Source: Deltaproteobacteria bacterium
GTDB lineage: Bacteria > Desulfobacterota_B > Binatia > UBA9968
Length of the DNA: 5,761 nucleotides
Assembly: GCA_005879255.1 (NCBI GenBank)
Contig: VBKY01000304.1
Span: 1 to 5,761 of the forward strand
Direction of reading: 5' to 3'
The position numbers were made by a program, and so were the translations under genes. The notes below the pieces were generated by a model. The model made no database searches. It was given only the letters and a program-made list of their open reading frames with translations, and had not been told where the DNA came from. Each line of letters starts with the position of its first letter. Positions within the stretch are counted from its first letter, which is position 1. Shown here piece after piece: positions 5,721 through 5,761 of the stretch.

Positions 5721-5761
5721 ACGGGCTCGACGCGCAGCTTGTTCAACGTTTTTCGTGATCG

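Noticed and set aside
5525..5746. 73-codon minus-strand frame at the right edge
   Set aside because: It is antisense to the lipoprotein gene and its terminator, and I see no domain. The plus-strand frame has promoter, ribosome site, lipobox and terminator.
1..5761. Insertion sequences, CRISPR, tRNA or rRNA
   Set aside because: I saw no transposase, terminal repeats, regularly spaced direct repeats or cloverleaf on either strand.

Overview
The window looks like chromosome from a Gram-negative environmental bacterium, moderately GC-rich. The evidence is a tripartite RND efflux system, a lipoprotein with a lipobox, a Sec-exported periplasmic protein and several sigma-54-type promoter sequences. 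I cannot name the taxon. A proteobacterial or deltaproteobacterial-like lineage would fit, but that is inference.

Left part (1-4367, minus strand): an efflux operon read right to left. The first gene encodes an MdtA-type periplasmic adaptor. Three bases after its stop comes a GTG-started MdtB-type RND transporter of at least 1033 residues, which runs off the left edge only a few residues short of its expected end. In Enterobacteria an MdtC partner follows; here it would lie outside the window. No TolC-like outer-membrane channel is visible.

Middle (4368-4845): about 480 bases without a convincing gene. Next to mdtA it holds a good -24/-12 (sigma-54) promoter match, an inverted repeat lying across the -12 element and the predicted transcription start, and a second inverted repeat near -70. 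Further up are a folded inverted repeat of unknown role and two hairpins that probably end the next gene's transcript.

Right part (4846-5761): two small genes point away from each other. The minus-strand gene encodes a 129-residue exported protein made almost wholly of Asp/Arg-rich heptads with a Trp-rich tail. The plus-strand gene encodes a 41-residue lipoprotein with a His/Arg/Trp tail and ends at a clear rho-independent terminator. Each has a strong ribosome binding site and its own sigma-54-type promoter. Between the two promoters lie two 14-base palindromes of the same 5-4-5 build, 23 bases apart, about 90 and 113 bases from each predicted start. That is where sigma-54 activators commonly bind.

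The most interesting reading is that all three transcription units share sigma-54 control. This would make the locus an envelope-stress module that pairs a drug/metabolite efflux pump with two small, highly charged envelope proteins. The motif matches and gene layout are visible in the sequence; the shared regulon and the stress role are inference.
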